Below, piece after piece: positions 43,358-51,651 of a stretch of DNA of 64,000 nt. The notes beneath the pieces are model-generated. The model saw only the letters and a list, made by a program, of their open reading frames with translations. It ran no database searches and was not told the origin of the DNA. This DNA is from Sphaerisporangium sp. TRM90804 (GTDB taxonomy: Bacteria > Actinomycetota > Actinomycetes > Streptosporangiales > Streptosporangiaceae). Location of the stretch: NCBI RefSeq assembly GCF_029846175.1, contig NZ_JARWAC010000031.1:62001-126000 (forward strand). Direction: 5' to 3'. Positions within the stretch are counted from its first letter, which is position 1, and the number at the start of each line of letters is the position of its first letter. A program made the translations under genes and the position numbers.

Positions 43358-44410
43358 TCATCGGGCCGCCCAGGCGGCGTGGGCGGCGGCCGCCACGATC
43401 AGGTCCTCCCAGGCCATGCCGACGCTCTTGAACACCCGGGGGCCGTCCCCCGGCTTCAGCGCGCCGGTGACGAGCTCCGCGAGGTCGCCCGCCAGGTGGC
43501 CGGGCCCGATCAGCCCCTCGCGGATGGGGATGATCAGGTCCCCCGCCTCCGCGAGCGCGGCCGACCGGGACTCGACCACCACCGTGGCACGGGCGACCAG
43601 CTCGCCGTCGATCTCCCGCGCCCCGGGCTCGTGCGAGCCGACCGCGACGACGGTGGCGCCGCCGGCCACCAGCGCACCGGCGAACAGCGGCTCCCGGGCG
43701 GACGTGCAGCACACGATCAGGCCGGCCGCCCGCACGACCTCCGCCACCTCGTCGCTGGCGTCCCGGGCCCCGGCGGAACCCCCGCCGGGACCGGCGCCCT
43801 CCGCCCGAGCCGGTCGCGCGCCGGGGCGTCCGGTGCCCTTCGGGGCGCCCCGCGGGCGGGGTTTCGCCGTGACGGCGGCGGCGGGCAGGCCGGTGGCGGC
43901 GCAGCGCGCGGCGAAGGCCTCCGCCCGGGCGGGGTCCCTGCCCACGACGGCGACCCGTTCCAGCGGGCGCACGGCGCGCAGCGCCGCCACGTGGCCCCAC
44001 GCCTGGGGTCCGGTGCCGAAGACGGCGAGCGTACGCGTGTCCGGCCGCGCCAGGTGCCGGACGGCCAGGGCCGAGACCGCCGGGGTGCGCAGCGCGGTGA
44101 GGGCCGCGCCGTCCATGGCCGCCAGCGGGGTGAGCGTGGCGCCGTCCAGCAGCAGGTAGGTGCCCTGGATGCGCGGCAGCCCCCGGGCGGGGTTGGCCGG
44201 GGCGACGCTCGCCACCTTCACCCCGGCGTAGCCTGCGTGCGCCGCCGGCATCAGCAGCAACTGCCCGGCCGGCACGTCGGCCGCCGACCGGAGCGGCCCG
44301 GTCTCGGGGTCGAGCCCGCCTTCGAGCGCCTCGGCCAGCGCCCGGACGGCGTGCTCCATCGGGACCAGCGCCCGCAGCGTGTCCCCGTCGAGGTAGGGCA
44401 GCGCGCTCAC
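43358..44410 (-). CDS. Ornithine cyclodeaminase / mu-crystallin family protein
   Basis: This 350-residue protein has an NAD(P)-binding fold with TLAVFGTGPQAWGHVAALRAV (about 128-148), and substrate-side residues AGVKVASVAPANPARGLPRIQG and ALRTPAVSALAVRHL. The family includes ornithine cyclodeaminase, ketimine reductases and amino-acid dehydrogenases, so the substrate is open. Residues about 184-220 form a Pro/Arg/Gly-rich insertion not usual in the family. GTG 44410 starts MSALPYLDG. The 190 bp upstream repeat fragments of this start region. It follows the aldehyde dehydrogenase gene on the same strand. Confidence 0.87.
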   Translation of the reverse strand: MSALPYLDGDTLRALVPMEHAVRALAEALEGGLDPETGPLRSAADVPAGQLLLMPAAHAGYAGVKVASVAPANPARGLPRIQGTYLLLDGATLTPLAAMDGAALTALRTPAVSALAVRHLARPDTRTLAVFGTGPQAWGHVAALRAVRPLERVAVVGRDPARAEAFAARCAATGLPAAAVTAKPRPRGAPKGTGRPGARPARAEGAGPGGGSAGARDASDEVAEVVRAAGLIVCCTSAREPLFAGALVAGGATVVAVGSHEPGAREIDGELVARATVVVESRSAALAEAGDLIIPIREGLIGPGHLAGDLAELVTGALKPGDGPRVFKSVGMAWEDLIVAAAAHAAWAAR

Positions 44411-44470
44411 CGGGGCTCCCGCGCGCGGACGGGCGCCCCTGTCACCGGGGCCCTCTGCGCTGCCGGGGGA

Positions 44471-44584
44471 CCCCCGCTCATCGGGCCTTCCCGCCCAGGC
44501 GGGACTGCGCGCTCATCAGGGGCCCACGGTCTGGGCGGCGCGCTCATCGGGGGGCCTGCGGTCCAGGTGGGGCGGCGCGCTCAT
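44471..44584 (-). repeat. Four degenerate copies of the cyclodeaminase start region
   Basis: On the minus strand ATGAGCGC-type starts occur at 44584, 44547, 44516 and 44481, most reading GATGAGCGCGC. The true start at 44410 reads GTGAGCGCGC. The copy at 44584 continues CGCCCCACCTGGAC, close to CTGCCCTACCTCGAC of the real gene. All four are followed by stops or are out of frame with the gene. Confidence 0.6.
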
Positions 44585-44601
44585 CGCGGTGTCCGGCCGG
44601 C

Positions 44602-45957
44602 TCAGGAGCCGGCGGGGGCGAGGGTGACGGTGCGGACGGAGGTGTAGAACTCCTGGGCGGCCTTGCCCTGTTCGCGCGGACCGTAGCTGGAGTCCTTCTC
44701 ACCGCCGAAGGGCAGGTAGAAGTCCACGCCGCTGGTGGGGCTGTTGACCTTCACCAGGCCGGTGTCCAGCCGCCCGGAGACCTCCAGCGCCCGGTCCAGG
44801 TCGCGCGTGTAGACGGCGGAGACCAGCCCGTACCGGACGCCGTTCGCCAGGGCGAGGGCCTCCTCCACCGACCCGGCGTCCTGCACCAGGCAGATCGGGC
44901 CGAACACCTCGTCGCAGGCCAGCACGTGGTCGCCGGGGACGCCGTCGACCAGGGTGGGGGCGGCGAACCAGCCGTCCCGGTCGAGCGCCTCGCCGCCCGC
45001 GAGCACCCGGCCCCCGGCTGCGGCGCTTAGCACGCGGTCGCGCGCGGCCTGTCCGATCAGCGGGCCCACGGCCGTCCCCGGGTCGGACGGGTCGCCCACG
45101 GCCAGCTTGGAGACGGCGGCGGCCAGCGCGTCGCGGACCTCGGCCGCGTTGCCGACGGTGATGACACGCTTGGTGGCGGTGCACTTCTGGCCGGCGTAGC
45201 CGAAGGCGGCGGCGGCGATCTGCGCGGCCGCCGCTTCGAGGTTGGCGTCGTCCAGCACGATGGCGGCGTTCTGCCCGCCCATCTCGGCCTGGGCCTGGAC
45301 GCCCCTGGACGCCGCCGCCACGGCGACCTTCCGGCCGACGGCGGCCGAGCCGGTGAAGGAGACGACGTCGGCGGCGTCCACCAGCGCCGTGCCCTCCTCG
45401 GCGCCGCCCGGCACGACCTGGAACAGGTCGTCCGGCAGGGCCAGCAGCTCGGCGAGGTGCAGCGCGCAGGCGACCGCCTGCGGGGCCGGCTTGAGCACCA
45501 CGGCGTTGCCGAACGCCAGCGCCGGCGCCGCCTTCCACAGCGGGATGGCCAGCGGGAAGTTCCACGGCGTGATCAGCCCCGCCACGCCTCGCGGGCGCCT
45601 GCGGGTGTAGGACAGTCCGGAGACGGACGGCTCGTGCACCGCGCCCACCGGGTCGAAGACCTGCTGGGCGTGGTAACGCAGGATGGCCACCGCCCGGGCG
45701 ACCTCGCCCTTGGCCTCGGTGACCGGCTTGCCGACCTCCCGCACGACCAGCGCGGCCAGCTCGCCGGCCGCGCCGGCCACCGCGTCGGCGGCCCTGCCGA
45801 GGGCGGCGCCGCGCTCGGCGGCGTTCGCCCCGGCCCACGCGCCCTGGGCGGCCCGGGCGCGCCGCACCGCGCCCGCGACGCCCTCCGCGCCGGCCGCCGG
45901 CACGCTCGCCACCACGTCGGCGGGGCTCTGCGGGGAACGGCTCTCGACAACGCTCAT
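44602..45957 (-). CDS. Aldehyde dehydrogenase family protein
   Basis: This 451-residue NAD(P)-dependent dehydrogenase has the usual order: ITPWNFPLAIPLWKAAPALAFGN, cofactor loop FTGSAAVGRKVA, catalytic Glu in QAEMGGQNA and catalytic Cys in GYAGQKCTATKR, plus CDEVFGPICLVQ near the C-terminus. It oxidises an aldehyde to the acid; the substrate could be a semialdehyde given the adjacent ornithine cyclodeaminase-like gene. ATG 45957 follows AAAGGG. The two genes probably form an operon. Confidence 0.92.
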   Translation of the reverse strand: MSVVESRSPQSPADVVASVPAAGAEGVAGAVRRARAAQGAWAGANAAERGAALGRAADAVAGAAGELAALVVREVGKPVTEAKGEVARAVAILRYHAQQVFDPVGAVHEPSVSGLSYTRRRPRGVAGLITPWNFPLAIPLWKAAPALAFGNAVVLKPAPQAVACALHLAELLALPDDLFQVVPGGAEEGTALVDAADVVSFTGSAAVGRKVAVAAASRGVQAQAEMGGQNAAIVLDDANLEAAAAQIAAAAFGYAGQKCTATKRVITVGNAAEVRDALAAAVSKLAVGDPSDPGTAVGPLIGQAARDRVLSAAAGGRVLAGGEALDRDGWFAAPTLVDGVPGDHVLACDEVFGPICLVQDAGSVEEALALANGVRYGLVSAVYTRDLDRALEVSGRLDTGLVKVNSPTSGVDFYLPFGGEKDSSYGPREQGKAAQEFYTSVRTVTLAPAGS

Positions 45958-46264
45958 CGTGCACGCCCTTTCCGGCCTTGGACGGGAACCGTCCTGTCAT
46001 TCCGGTACACGGGACCCTACTCCACTACATGAACCACGATAAAGGTGGCGGCGACGCCTCCGGCTCCGCTTCGCGGCTGTCACCGTACCCGCGAAGCCCC
46101 GGCGCAGACCTCCCGCGCGTGTACGGCCCGGAGGCGGGCCGCGTACCAGGGCGGCCGAGCCGCCGCACGGCCGTACCGCGCCGGGCGCGGGACTGACGGA
46201 AGAGAGGGCCGAGCCGATGTCCACGGGAGGACGGGTTCACGGAGGGACCGGCTCCACGGCCGCC

Positions 46265-46270
46265 TAACAT
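46265..46270 (+). promoter_or_regulatory. Candidate -10 element for leaderless ctaA
   Basis: TAACAT is followed by 7 nt and GTG 46278. The ATG at 46269 overlaps this element, so it is unlikely to be the true start. Confidence 0.45.
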
Positions 46271-46277
46271 GTTTGCC

Positions 46278-47306
46278 GTGACCACAACAGACCAGCCGGA
46301 AAGCCCCGTCGGCGGCCCCCGCGGGCGCCTCTCACGCCTCCGGGCGTACACGCTGGTGTTCCTGCACAGCGCGTGGTCGCCGACCCCGCTCACGTTCCGG
46401 CGGTGGGCGCTGGCGGGAGTGGTCGTCAACGCGCTGATCGCGGTCACCGGCGCGGCGGTGCGCGTCACCGGCTCGGGGCTCGGCTGCCCCACCTGGCCCC
46501 GCTGCACGCCCGAGAGCTTCGTGCCCGTCCCGCACGACGACCACTCCCCGATCAACATGGCGATCGAGTTCGGCAACCGGCTCCTGACCTTCCTGGTGCT
46601 GGCCGTCGCGGTCGCCTGCGTGATCGCGGCGATGCGCCTGCTGCCCCGGCGGGCCGCGCTGGTCCGCCTGGCGTGGATCCAGCCCGTCGGCGTCGCCTTC
46701 CAGGCGCTGTGGGGCGGCCTCGTGGTGCGCACGATGCTCAACCCGGTCACGGTGAGCGTCCACTTCCTGGTGACGATCGGCATGATCGCGGTGGCGTTCG
46801 CGCTGTACGCCCGTTCAGGCGAGGGCGACGCCCCGCCCCGGCGGCTCGTCCACCGCGACATCCGCACGCTCGGCTTCGTCCTCGTCACGGCCGTCGCGGT
46901 GCTGCTGGTGGCGGGGGTGGTGGTCACCGGCACCGGCCCGCACTCCGGCGACGAGGCCGCCTCGCGCTTCGACTTCGACATCGAGACCATGGCCCGGCTG
47001 CACGCCGACACGGTGTGGATCGTGCTCGGCCTCACGTTCGCGCTGCTGTTCGCCCTGCACGTCACCGACTCCCCGGGGCGGGCGCGGCGCGGCGCGCTGA
47101 TCCTGCTGGGCGTCGAGCTGGCCCAGGGGGTCGTCGGTTACGTCCAGTACTTCCTCGCCGTCCCGGCGTTCCTGGTGGGCGTGCACGTGCTCGGCGCCAC
47201 CCTGGTCTGGATCGCCACGCTGCGGGTGGTGTTCCTGATGCGCTCGCGGGGCCCGGCCGGCGCGACGGCCCCCGGCCCCGACCGCCTGGACGCCGTCGTC
47301 GTCTGA
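46278..47306 (+). CDS. ctaA: Heme A synthase (COX15/CtaA)
   Basis: This protein of about 342 residues has eight predicted membrane helices in two four-helix bundles. It oxidises heme O to heme A for aa3-type cytochrome oxidase. Seen are the Cys pair in SGLGCPTWPRC, the loop Glu in MAIEFGNRLLTF and candidate heme-ligand His in VSVHFLV, LHADTVWIV and VGVHVLGATL. GTG 46278 is preferred because a TANNNT element lies 7 nt before it; ATG 46269 would add three residues. No cta partner gene is next to it in this window. Confidence 0.93.
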   Translation: MTTTDQPESPVGGPRGRLSRLRAYTLVFLHSAWSPTPLTFRRWALAGVVVNALIAVTGAAVRVTGSGLGCPTWPRCTPESFVPVPHDDHSPINMAIEFGNRLLTFLVLAVAVACVIAAMRLLPRRAALVRLAWIQPVGVAFQALWGGLVVRTMLNPVTVSVHFLVTIGMIAVAFALYARSGEGDAPPRRLVHRDIRTLGFVLVTAVAVLLVAGVVVTGTGPHSGDEAASRFDFDIETMARLHADTVWIVLGLTFALLFALHVTDSPGRARRGALILLGVELAQGVVGYVQYFLAVPAFLVGVHVLGATLVWIATLRVVFLMRSRGPAGATAPGPDRLDAVVV

Positions 47307-47634
47307 CGGGCGGCCCCGCACGGCGCCGGCCCGGGGCGCCACCGGCCGCCGTGGCGCGTGCCGGCGGCGACCGGCCCGCCGTGACGGCGGACGATCTCTC
47401 CCGGCGATCCGCCGGCGGCGTCCCGGCCGCCGGCCGGCGGCACGGGGTGAGTGGAACTTTCACGTGCGGCCGGCGGGCCGGGTGCGGGCCTTCCAGAGCC
47501 TGACTCGCGGCGTCGCCCTCGGCCGTCGTGAGCGCGGCCCGTGGACGGCTCGCCGGTGTTTGACATGGTCGCCGGCGGATTCCTAGCTTCGGGGCCCCTG
47601 GTGCTCAATCCCCCACGCCCAGATGGGACCCCCC
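47307..47634. promoter_or_regulatory. Upstream region of the rhamnogalacturonan lyase with promoter-like boxes
   Basis: TTGACA (47560-47565), an 18-bp spacer and TAGCTT (47584-47589) form a plausible sigma-70 promoter 45 bp before the gene. An imperfect palindrome GTGGAACTTTCAC (47451-47463) about 100 bp further up resembles LacI-type operators of glycosidase genes. The part just after ctaA is GC-rich with GCCGGC runs and no gene. Confidence 0.45.
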
Positions 47635-49899
47635 ATGAGACGTTCGACCCTGCCGGTGAGCCGCGTGACCGCGCTCATCGGGACGCTCGCGCTGGCGGTC
47701 ACCGGAGTGATCGCCTTACGGTCGCCGGCCGACGCCGCGGTGGCCTGTGACGTCGACTACACCGTCAGCAGCCAGTGGGGCGGCGGCTTCAACGCCGACG
47801 TCACGGTCCGCAACCTCGGCGACGCCGTCAACGGCTGGCGCCTCACATGGTCGTTCGACGCGGGCCAGCAGGTCACCCAGGTGTGGAACGGCACCCACTC
47901 CCAGACCGGGAGCTCGGTGACCGTGAGCGACGCCGGGTACAACGCGGCGATCCCGTCCGGAGGCAGCGCCGCGTTCGGCTTCAACGCCTCCTTCACCGGC
48001 TCCAACCCGGCTCCCGCCTCCTTCGCCCTCAACGGCGTCGCGTGCACCGGCGCGGCGGAGCCGACCCCCACCGCCACGCCCACGGCGACCCCCACCGCCA
48101 CCCCGACCGTCACCCCGACCGTGACGCCCACTCCCACGCCGACGGTCACCCCGACGGCGCCCCCGCCCGGCGCCAAGCAGGTGGAGGACCTGGATCGGGG
48201 TCTGGTGAGCGTGCGGTCCGGAAGCGGGAACCTGGTGTCGTGGCGGTTGCTGGGCACCGAGTCCCGGGACACGACGTTCAACGTCTACCGGGGTGGCGCC
48301 CGGGTCGCGACGGTGGCCGACTCCACCAACTGGCTGGACGCCGGCGCCGCCGCCGACGCCTCGTACACGGTGCGCGCGGTGGTGGGCGGGGTGGAGCAGC
48401 CCGCCTCCCCGGCGTCGTCGCGGCTGGCCAACGGGTACCTGGACGTGCCGATCACTCCGCCCGGTTCCACGTACGCGGCCAACGACGCCAGTGTGGGGGA
48501 CCTTGACGGCGACGGGCGGCTGGAGGTGGTGCTGAAGTGGGACCCGGCCGACGCCAAGGACAACTCCCAGTCCGGGGTGACCTCTCCGGTGTACGTGGAC
48601 GCGGTGCGGCTGGACGGGACCCGGCTGTGGCGGATCAACCTGGGGCGCAACATCCGCGCCGGGGCGCACTACACCCAGTTCCAGGTGTACGACTACGACG
48701 GTGACGGGCGGGCCGAGGTGGCGATGAAGACCGCCGACGGCACCGTCGACGGCACCGGCCGCGTGATCGGCAACGCGAGCGCCAACTACGTCAACTCCAG
48801 CGGGTACATCCTGACCGGCCCGGAGTTCCTGACCATGTTCAGCGGGCAGACCGGCGCCGCGCTGTCGACCGTCAACTACGAGCCGCCGCGCGGCACGGTG
48901 TCCTCCTGGGGGGACAACTACGGCAACCGGGTCGACCGGTTCCTGGCCGGCACCGCCTACCTGGACGGCCAGCGCCCCAGCCTGATCATGGCGCGCGGGT
49001 ACTACACCCGGGCCGTCATCGCCGCCTGGGACTTCCGCAACGGCGCGTTGACCCGGCGCTGGACCTTCGACTCCAACGCCTCGGGCAACAGCGCCTACGC
49101 CGGCCAGGGCAACCACAACCTGTCGATCGCCGACGTGGACGGCGACGGGCGCGATGAGATCGTCTACGGCGCGGCGACCGTCAACGACAACGGGACCGGC
49201 CTGTACAGCACCCGGTTCGGGCACGGTGACGCCCTGCACGCCGGCGACCTGATCCCCAGCCGTCCCGGGCTGGAGGTGTTCACCATCCACGAGTCCGGCG
49301 ACCAGCCCGCCGCCGACGTGCATGACGCGCGCACCGGCCAGGTCATCTTCCAGCGGCCCGGCAACGGCGGCGCCGAGGGCCCCGGCCGCGGCGTGGCCGC
49401 CGACATCCACCCGGGCAGCCCGGGCGCCGAGTTCTGGGGGTCGGGCACCAACATGTCGGGGATCTACAACGCCTCCGGCGCCCAGGTCGGCCGCCAGCCG
49501 TCCTCGGCGAACTTCCTGGCCTGGTGGGACGGCGACCCGGTGCGTGAGCTGGTGGACGCCACCCGGATCGACAAGTACGGCACCAGCGCCGACACCCGGC
49601 TGCTGACCGCCTCGGGGGTGCACTCCAACAACGGCACCAAGGCCACCCCGTCGCTGTCGGGCGACATCCTGGGCGACTGGCGCGAGGAGGTCATCTGGCC
49701 CACCAGCGACAACCGGGCGCTGCGGATCTACTCCACCCCGCACGTCACCACCACCAAGATCCACACCCTGCTGCACGACCCGCAGTACCGCGTCGCGCTG
49801 GCCTGGCAGAACACCGCCTACAACCAGCCGCCCCACCCCGGGTTCTTCATCGGCAACGGCATGTCCACCCCGGCCCAGCCCAACGTCTACGTGAGATAG
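47635..49899 (+). CDS. Secreted rhamnogalacturonan lyase, CBM2 plus PL11
   Basis: This protein of about 754 residues has a signal peptide (residues 1-35), a CBM2 (about 36-137; SSQWGGGFNADVTVRNLG, WNGTHSQTGSSVTVSDAGYNA), a Thr/Pro linker (about 142-183) and a PL11 beta-propeller (about 185-750; LDGDGRLEVVLKWDPADAKDN, YDYDGDGRAEVAMKTADGT, DGDGRDEIVYGAATV). PL11 enzymes cleave the pectin rhamnogalacturonan I backbone by beta-elimination with calcium, as YesW/YesX do. CBM2 usually binds cellulose, anchoring it to plant walls. Codon 28 is TTA (47716-47718), so translation may depend on a bldA-type tRNA. ATG 47623 is an alternative start. Confidence 0.93.
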   Translation: MRRSTLPVSRVTALIGTLALAVTGVIALRSPADAAVACDVDYTVSSQWGGGFNADVTVRNLGDAVNGWRLTWSFDAGQQVTQVWNGTHSQTGSSVTVSDAGYNAAIPSGGSAAFGFNASFTGSNPAPASFALNGVACTGAAEPTPTATPTATPTATPTVTPTVTPTPTPTVTPTAPPPGAKQVEDLDRGLVSVRSGSGNLVSWRLLGTESRDTTFNVYRGGARVATVADSTNWLDAGAAADASYTVRAVVGGVEQPASPASSRLANGYLDVPITPPGSTYAANDASVGDLDGDGRLEVVLKWDPADAKDNSQSGVTSPVYVDAVRLDGTRLWRINLGRNIRAGAHYTQFQVYDYDGDGRAEVAMKTADGTVDGTGRVIGNASANYVNSSGYILTGPEFLTMFSGQTGAALSTVNYEPPRGTVSSWGDNYGNRVDRFLAGTAYLDGQRPSLIMARGYYTRAVIAAWDFRNGALTRRWTFDSNASGNSAYAGQGNHNLSIADVDGDGRDEIVYGAATVNDNGTGLYSTRFGHGDALHAGDLIPSRPGLEVFTIHESGDQPAADVHDARTGQVIFQRPGNGGAEGPGRGVAADIHPGSPGAEFWGSGTNMSGIYNASGAQVGRQPSSANFLAWWDGDPVRELVDATRIDKYGTSADTRLLTASGVHSNNGTKATPSLSGDILGDWREEVIWPTSDNRALRIYSTPHVTTTKIHTLLHDPQYRVALAWQNTAYNQPPHPGFFIGNGMSTPAQPNVYVR

Positions 49900-49948
49900 C
49901 CGCCCGGTACGGCACGACCTCGACCCGGCGCGACGCCGTCGCGCCGGG

Positions 49949-49959
49949 CGAAAGTTTCA
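49949..49959. promoter_or_regulatory. CGAAAGTTTCA, XlnR/BxlR-like operator candidate
   Basis: It matches 10 of 11 bases of the CGAAAGTTTCG element I recall for actinomycete xylanolytic LacI regulators. It lies between two convergent genes, so its target is unclear. Confidence 0.3.
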
Positions 49960-50073
49960 TCGGGCGGTACCGGGAACGGGCGGCCGGAACTGCGGTTACG
50001 CGGCGGTCGCCCGCCGTCCCGCCGCACGGGCTGCGGATCATGTCAGGACGGGATAAGGTCCCGTCCACGTGTA

Positions 50074-50087
50074 TGGGAGCGCTCCCA
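50074..50087. promoter_or_regulatory. Perfect CelR/CebR operator TGGGAGCGCTCCCA
   Basis: This is an exact copy of the 14-bp inverted repeat bound by Thermobifida CelR and Streptomyces CebR upstream of cellulase and cellobiose-uptake genes. Here it lies 175 bp after the rhamnogalacturonan lyase stop and 134 bp from the AA10 gene stop, upstream of neither. Confidence 0.85.
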
Positions 50088-50220
50088 ACAACCAGGGTCC
50101 GACGCCGGAGGGAGGTGGCGCCTCTCGCCTGTGCCACCACAACCGCGTAGCTCGTCCAGTCGGGACGCCGCGAGGCCGTGAGGCGGCCGCCTACTCCGCC
50201 TCACGGCTCCCGCGCGCCGG

Positions 50221-51270
50221 CTACCCGCAGCTCACCTCCGAGATGGCCGGCGGCGTCGCCCCGGGCATCTTGCCCAGGAAGCCGGCGCTCATCGAGGCCC
50301 CCGGCTCCAGCCTGCGGTTCCACTTCTCCGCGTGGATCATGGCGATCGGGCCGCTCTGCATGTGCGTCCCGTCCCATGCCTGGGTGAGCTTGGCGTCCAT
50401 CGGCATCATCGTCCACTGGACGAACCACTCGTTGATGGGCGCGCTTCCGGTGTTCGTGATGGTGACCGAGCCCTGGAACCCGCCGGGCCAGGACTTCTCC
50501 AGCTTCACATCGCCGGAGCAGGAGATCGGCGACGCCGTGCCCGGGGACGGGGACGGGGACGGGGAGCCGGACGACGGCGCGCTCGGCGCGGCGCTGCCCT
50601 GCGGCGGGGCGGAGGCGGTGAAGATGACGTCCGAGCAGCCGTAGAAGGTCTCCCGGCCGTCGGACCCCTGCCAGACCGAGTAGATGAGATGACGGCCCGA
50701 CTTGCCCGGCAGCGAGCCGGAGAACCGGTAGGCGCCGTCGCCGGCCGCGGGCCGGGGGTCGGCCGTCAGGAAGGGCTGCTCCTCCAGGTCGGCCCAGGTG
50801 AGCGGCATGGTGGGGTTGTAGCCGTCCTTGGTCACGTACAGCTTGACCGCCCCGGGGTGGGGCGCCCCGGCCCCGTAGACGAAGTCGTACTCGGCGCCCG
50901 GCCGCACCAGGGTCGCGGGCCAGTCGGCGCTCGGCGCGTCGTAGGCGGCGTACTTGGCGAACCCGCCGCTGCACAGCTTGCCGTCGGGGATGAACCCCCG
51001 GGTGCGGCCGCCGCCGTCCGAGCGCAGCACGCCGTACCAGTCGCGCAGCGGCTGAGTGCCGCCCGCGGCGACGGCCCGCGCGCAGGCGGCGTTCTTGGGC
51101 TTGATCTCGTCGCCGGAGGTACGCCCGTCGGTGTAGCAGGCGTACGTCCTGCTGGCGGGGGCCTGCAGGGCTCCCTGCGCGACGGCCGAGCGCTGCAGGG
51201 CCAGCGTCGTCAGCCCGGCGGCCGCGACCGCGACCCCGGTGACGATCGCCACCTTTGCCTTGGTTCTCAC
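50221..51270 (-). CDS. AA10 lytic polysaccharide monooxygenase-like protein with CBM2; N-terminal His replaced by Gln
   Basis: This 349-residue secreted protein has a signal peptide (1-31, ending AVA), an AA10 domain (32-220), a Ser/Pro linker (about 221-249) and a CBM2 (250-349). The AA10 part has ALQAPASRTYACYTDG, LPGKSGRHLIYSVWQGSD, the aromatic FYGCSDVIF and the second brace His138 (GAPHPGAVKLYVTKDGYNP). The mature N-terminus, which must be His to bind copper, is Gln32 (CAG at 51175-51177). The fold is otherwise that of cellulose-active C1 oxidisers, but as read it should lack normal copper chemistry. GTG 51270 follows GAAGGAAG. Confidence 0.88.
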   Translation of the reverse strand: MRTKAKVAIVTGVAVAAAGLTTLALQRSAVAQGALQAPASRTYACYTDGRTSGDEIKPKNAACARAVAAGGTQPLRDWYGVLRSDGGGRTRGFIPDGKLCSGGFAKYAAYDAPSADWPATLVRPGAEYDFVYGAGAPHPGAVKLYVTKDGYNPTMPLTWADLEEQPFLTADPRPAAGDGAYRFSGSLPGKSGRHLIYSVWQGSDGRETFYGCSDVIFTASAPPQGSAAPSAPSSGSPSPSPSPGTASPISCSGDVKLEKSWPGGFQGSVTITNTGSAPINEWFVQWTMMPMDAKLTQAWDGTHMQSGPIAMIHAEKWNRRLEPGASMSAGFLGKMPGATPPAISEVSCG

Positions 51271-51651
51271 AGTGCTTCCTTCTCACGTTGCGGATGCCGC
51301 CGGAGGGCGGGCGCGCCTGGACGTGCGCGTTGTCCGAGTGACGGGCATCGCGAGGCCACGGCGGCGGCATCGGCCGGTCGGCGCCGTGCCGGTCACCCCG
51401 CGGCGCGCCGCACGGCGACGACGTGCCCGTGCGGGAACGGCGTGCCCGCGCGTTGCGCGGCCTTGTACACGGGGCGCGGGCCGGACGCCCGCGGAGCCCG
51501 GGCGCGCGGCGGCACGACCTGCCTGCCCGGCCACCCGGAAAGTCGTCGGAAGTGGCCACCTACATCCGCGTACCGCGATTGAAACACGCCGTCAGATCAC
51601 CGGCAAGGCCCCGCGGCGCGCACGGCGGCGTAGGGCCCGGGCGGGCCCGTC
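51271..51651. other. Intergenic region upstream of the AA10-like gene, no gene seen
   Basis: This 381-bp gap separates the PrsW gene end from the AA10-like gene start, both leftward. A patch at 51545-51600 is AT-richer (GCGATTGAAACACGCCG) and may hold the promoter. Open frames elsewhere are Arg/Ala/Pro-rich artefacts. Confidence 0.45.

Noticed and set aside
50069-50644. Rightward reading frame starting at the CelR box
   Set aside because: It is antisense to the AA10-like gene with no recognisable protein; kept only as a possible antisense transcript in the findings.
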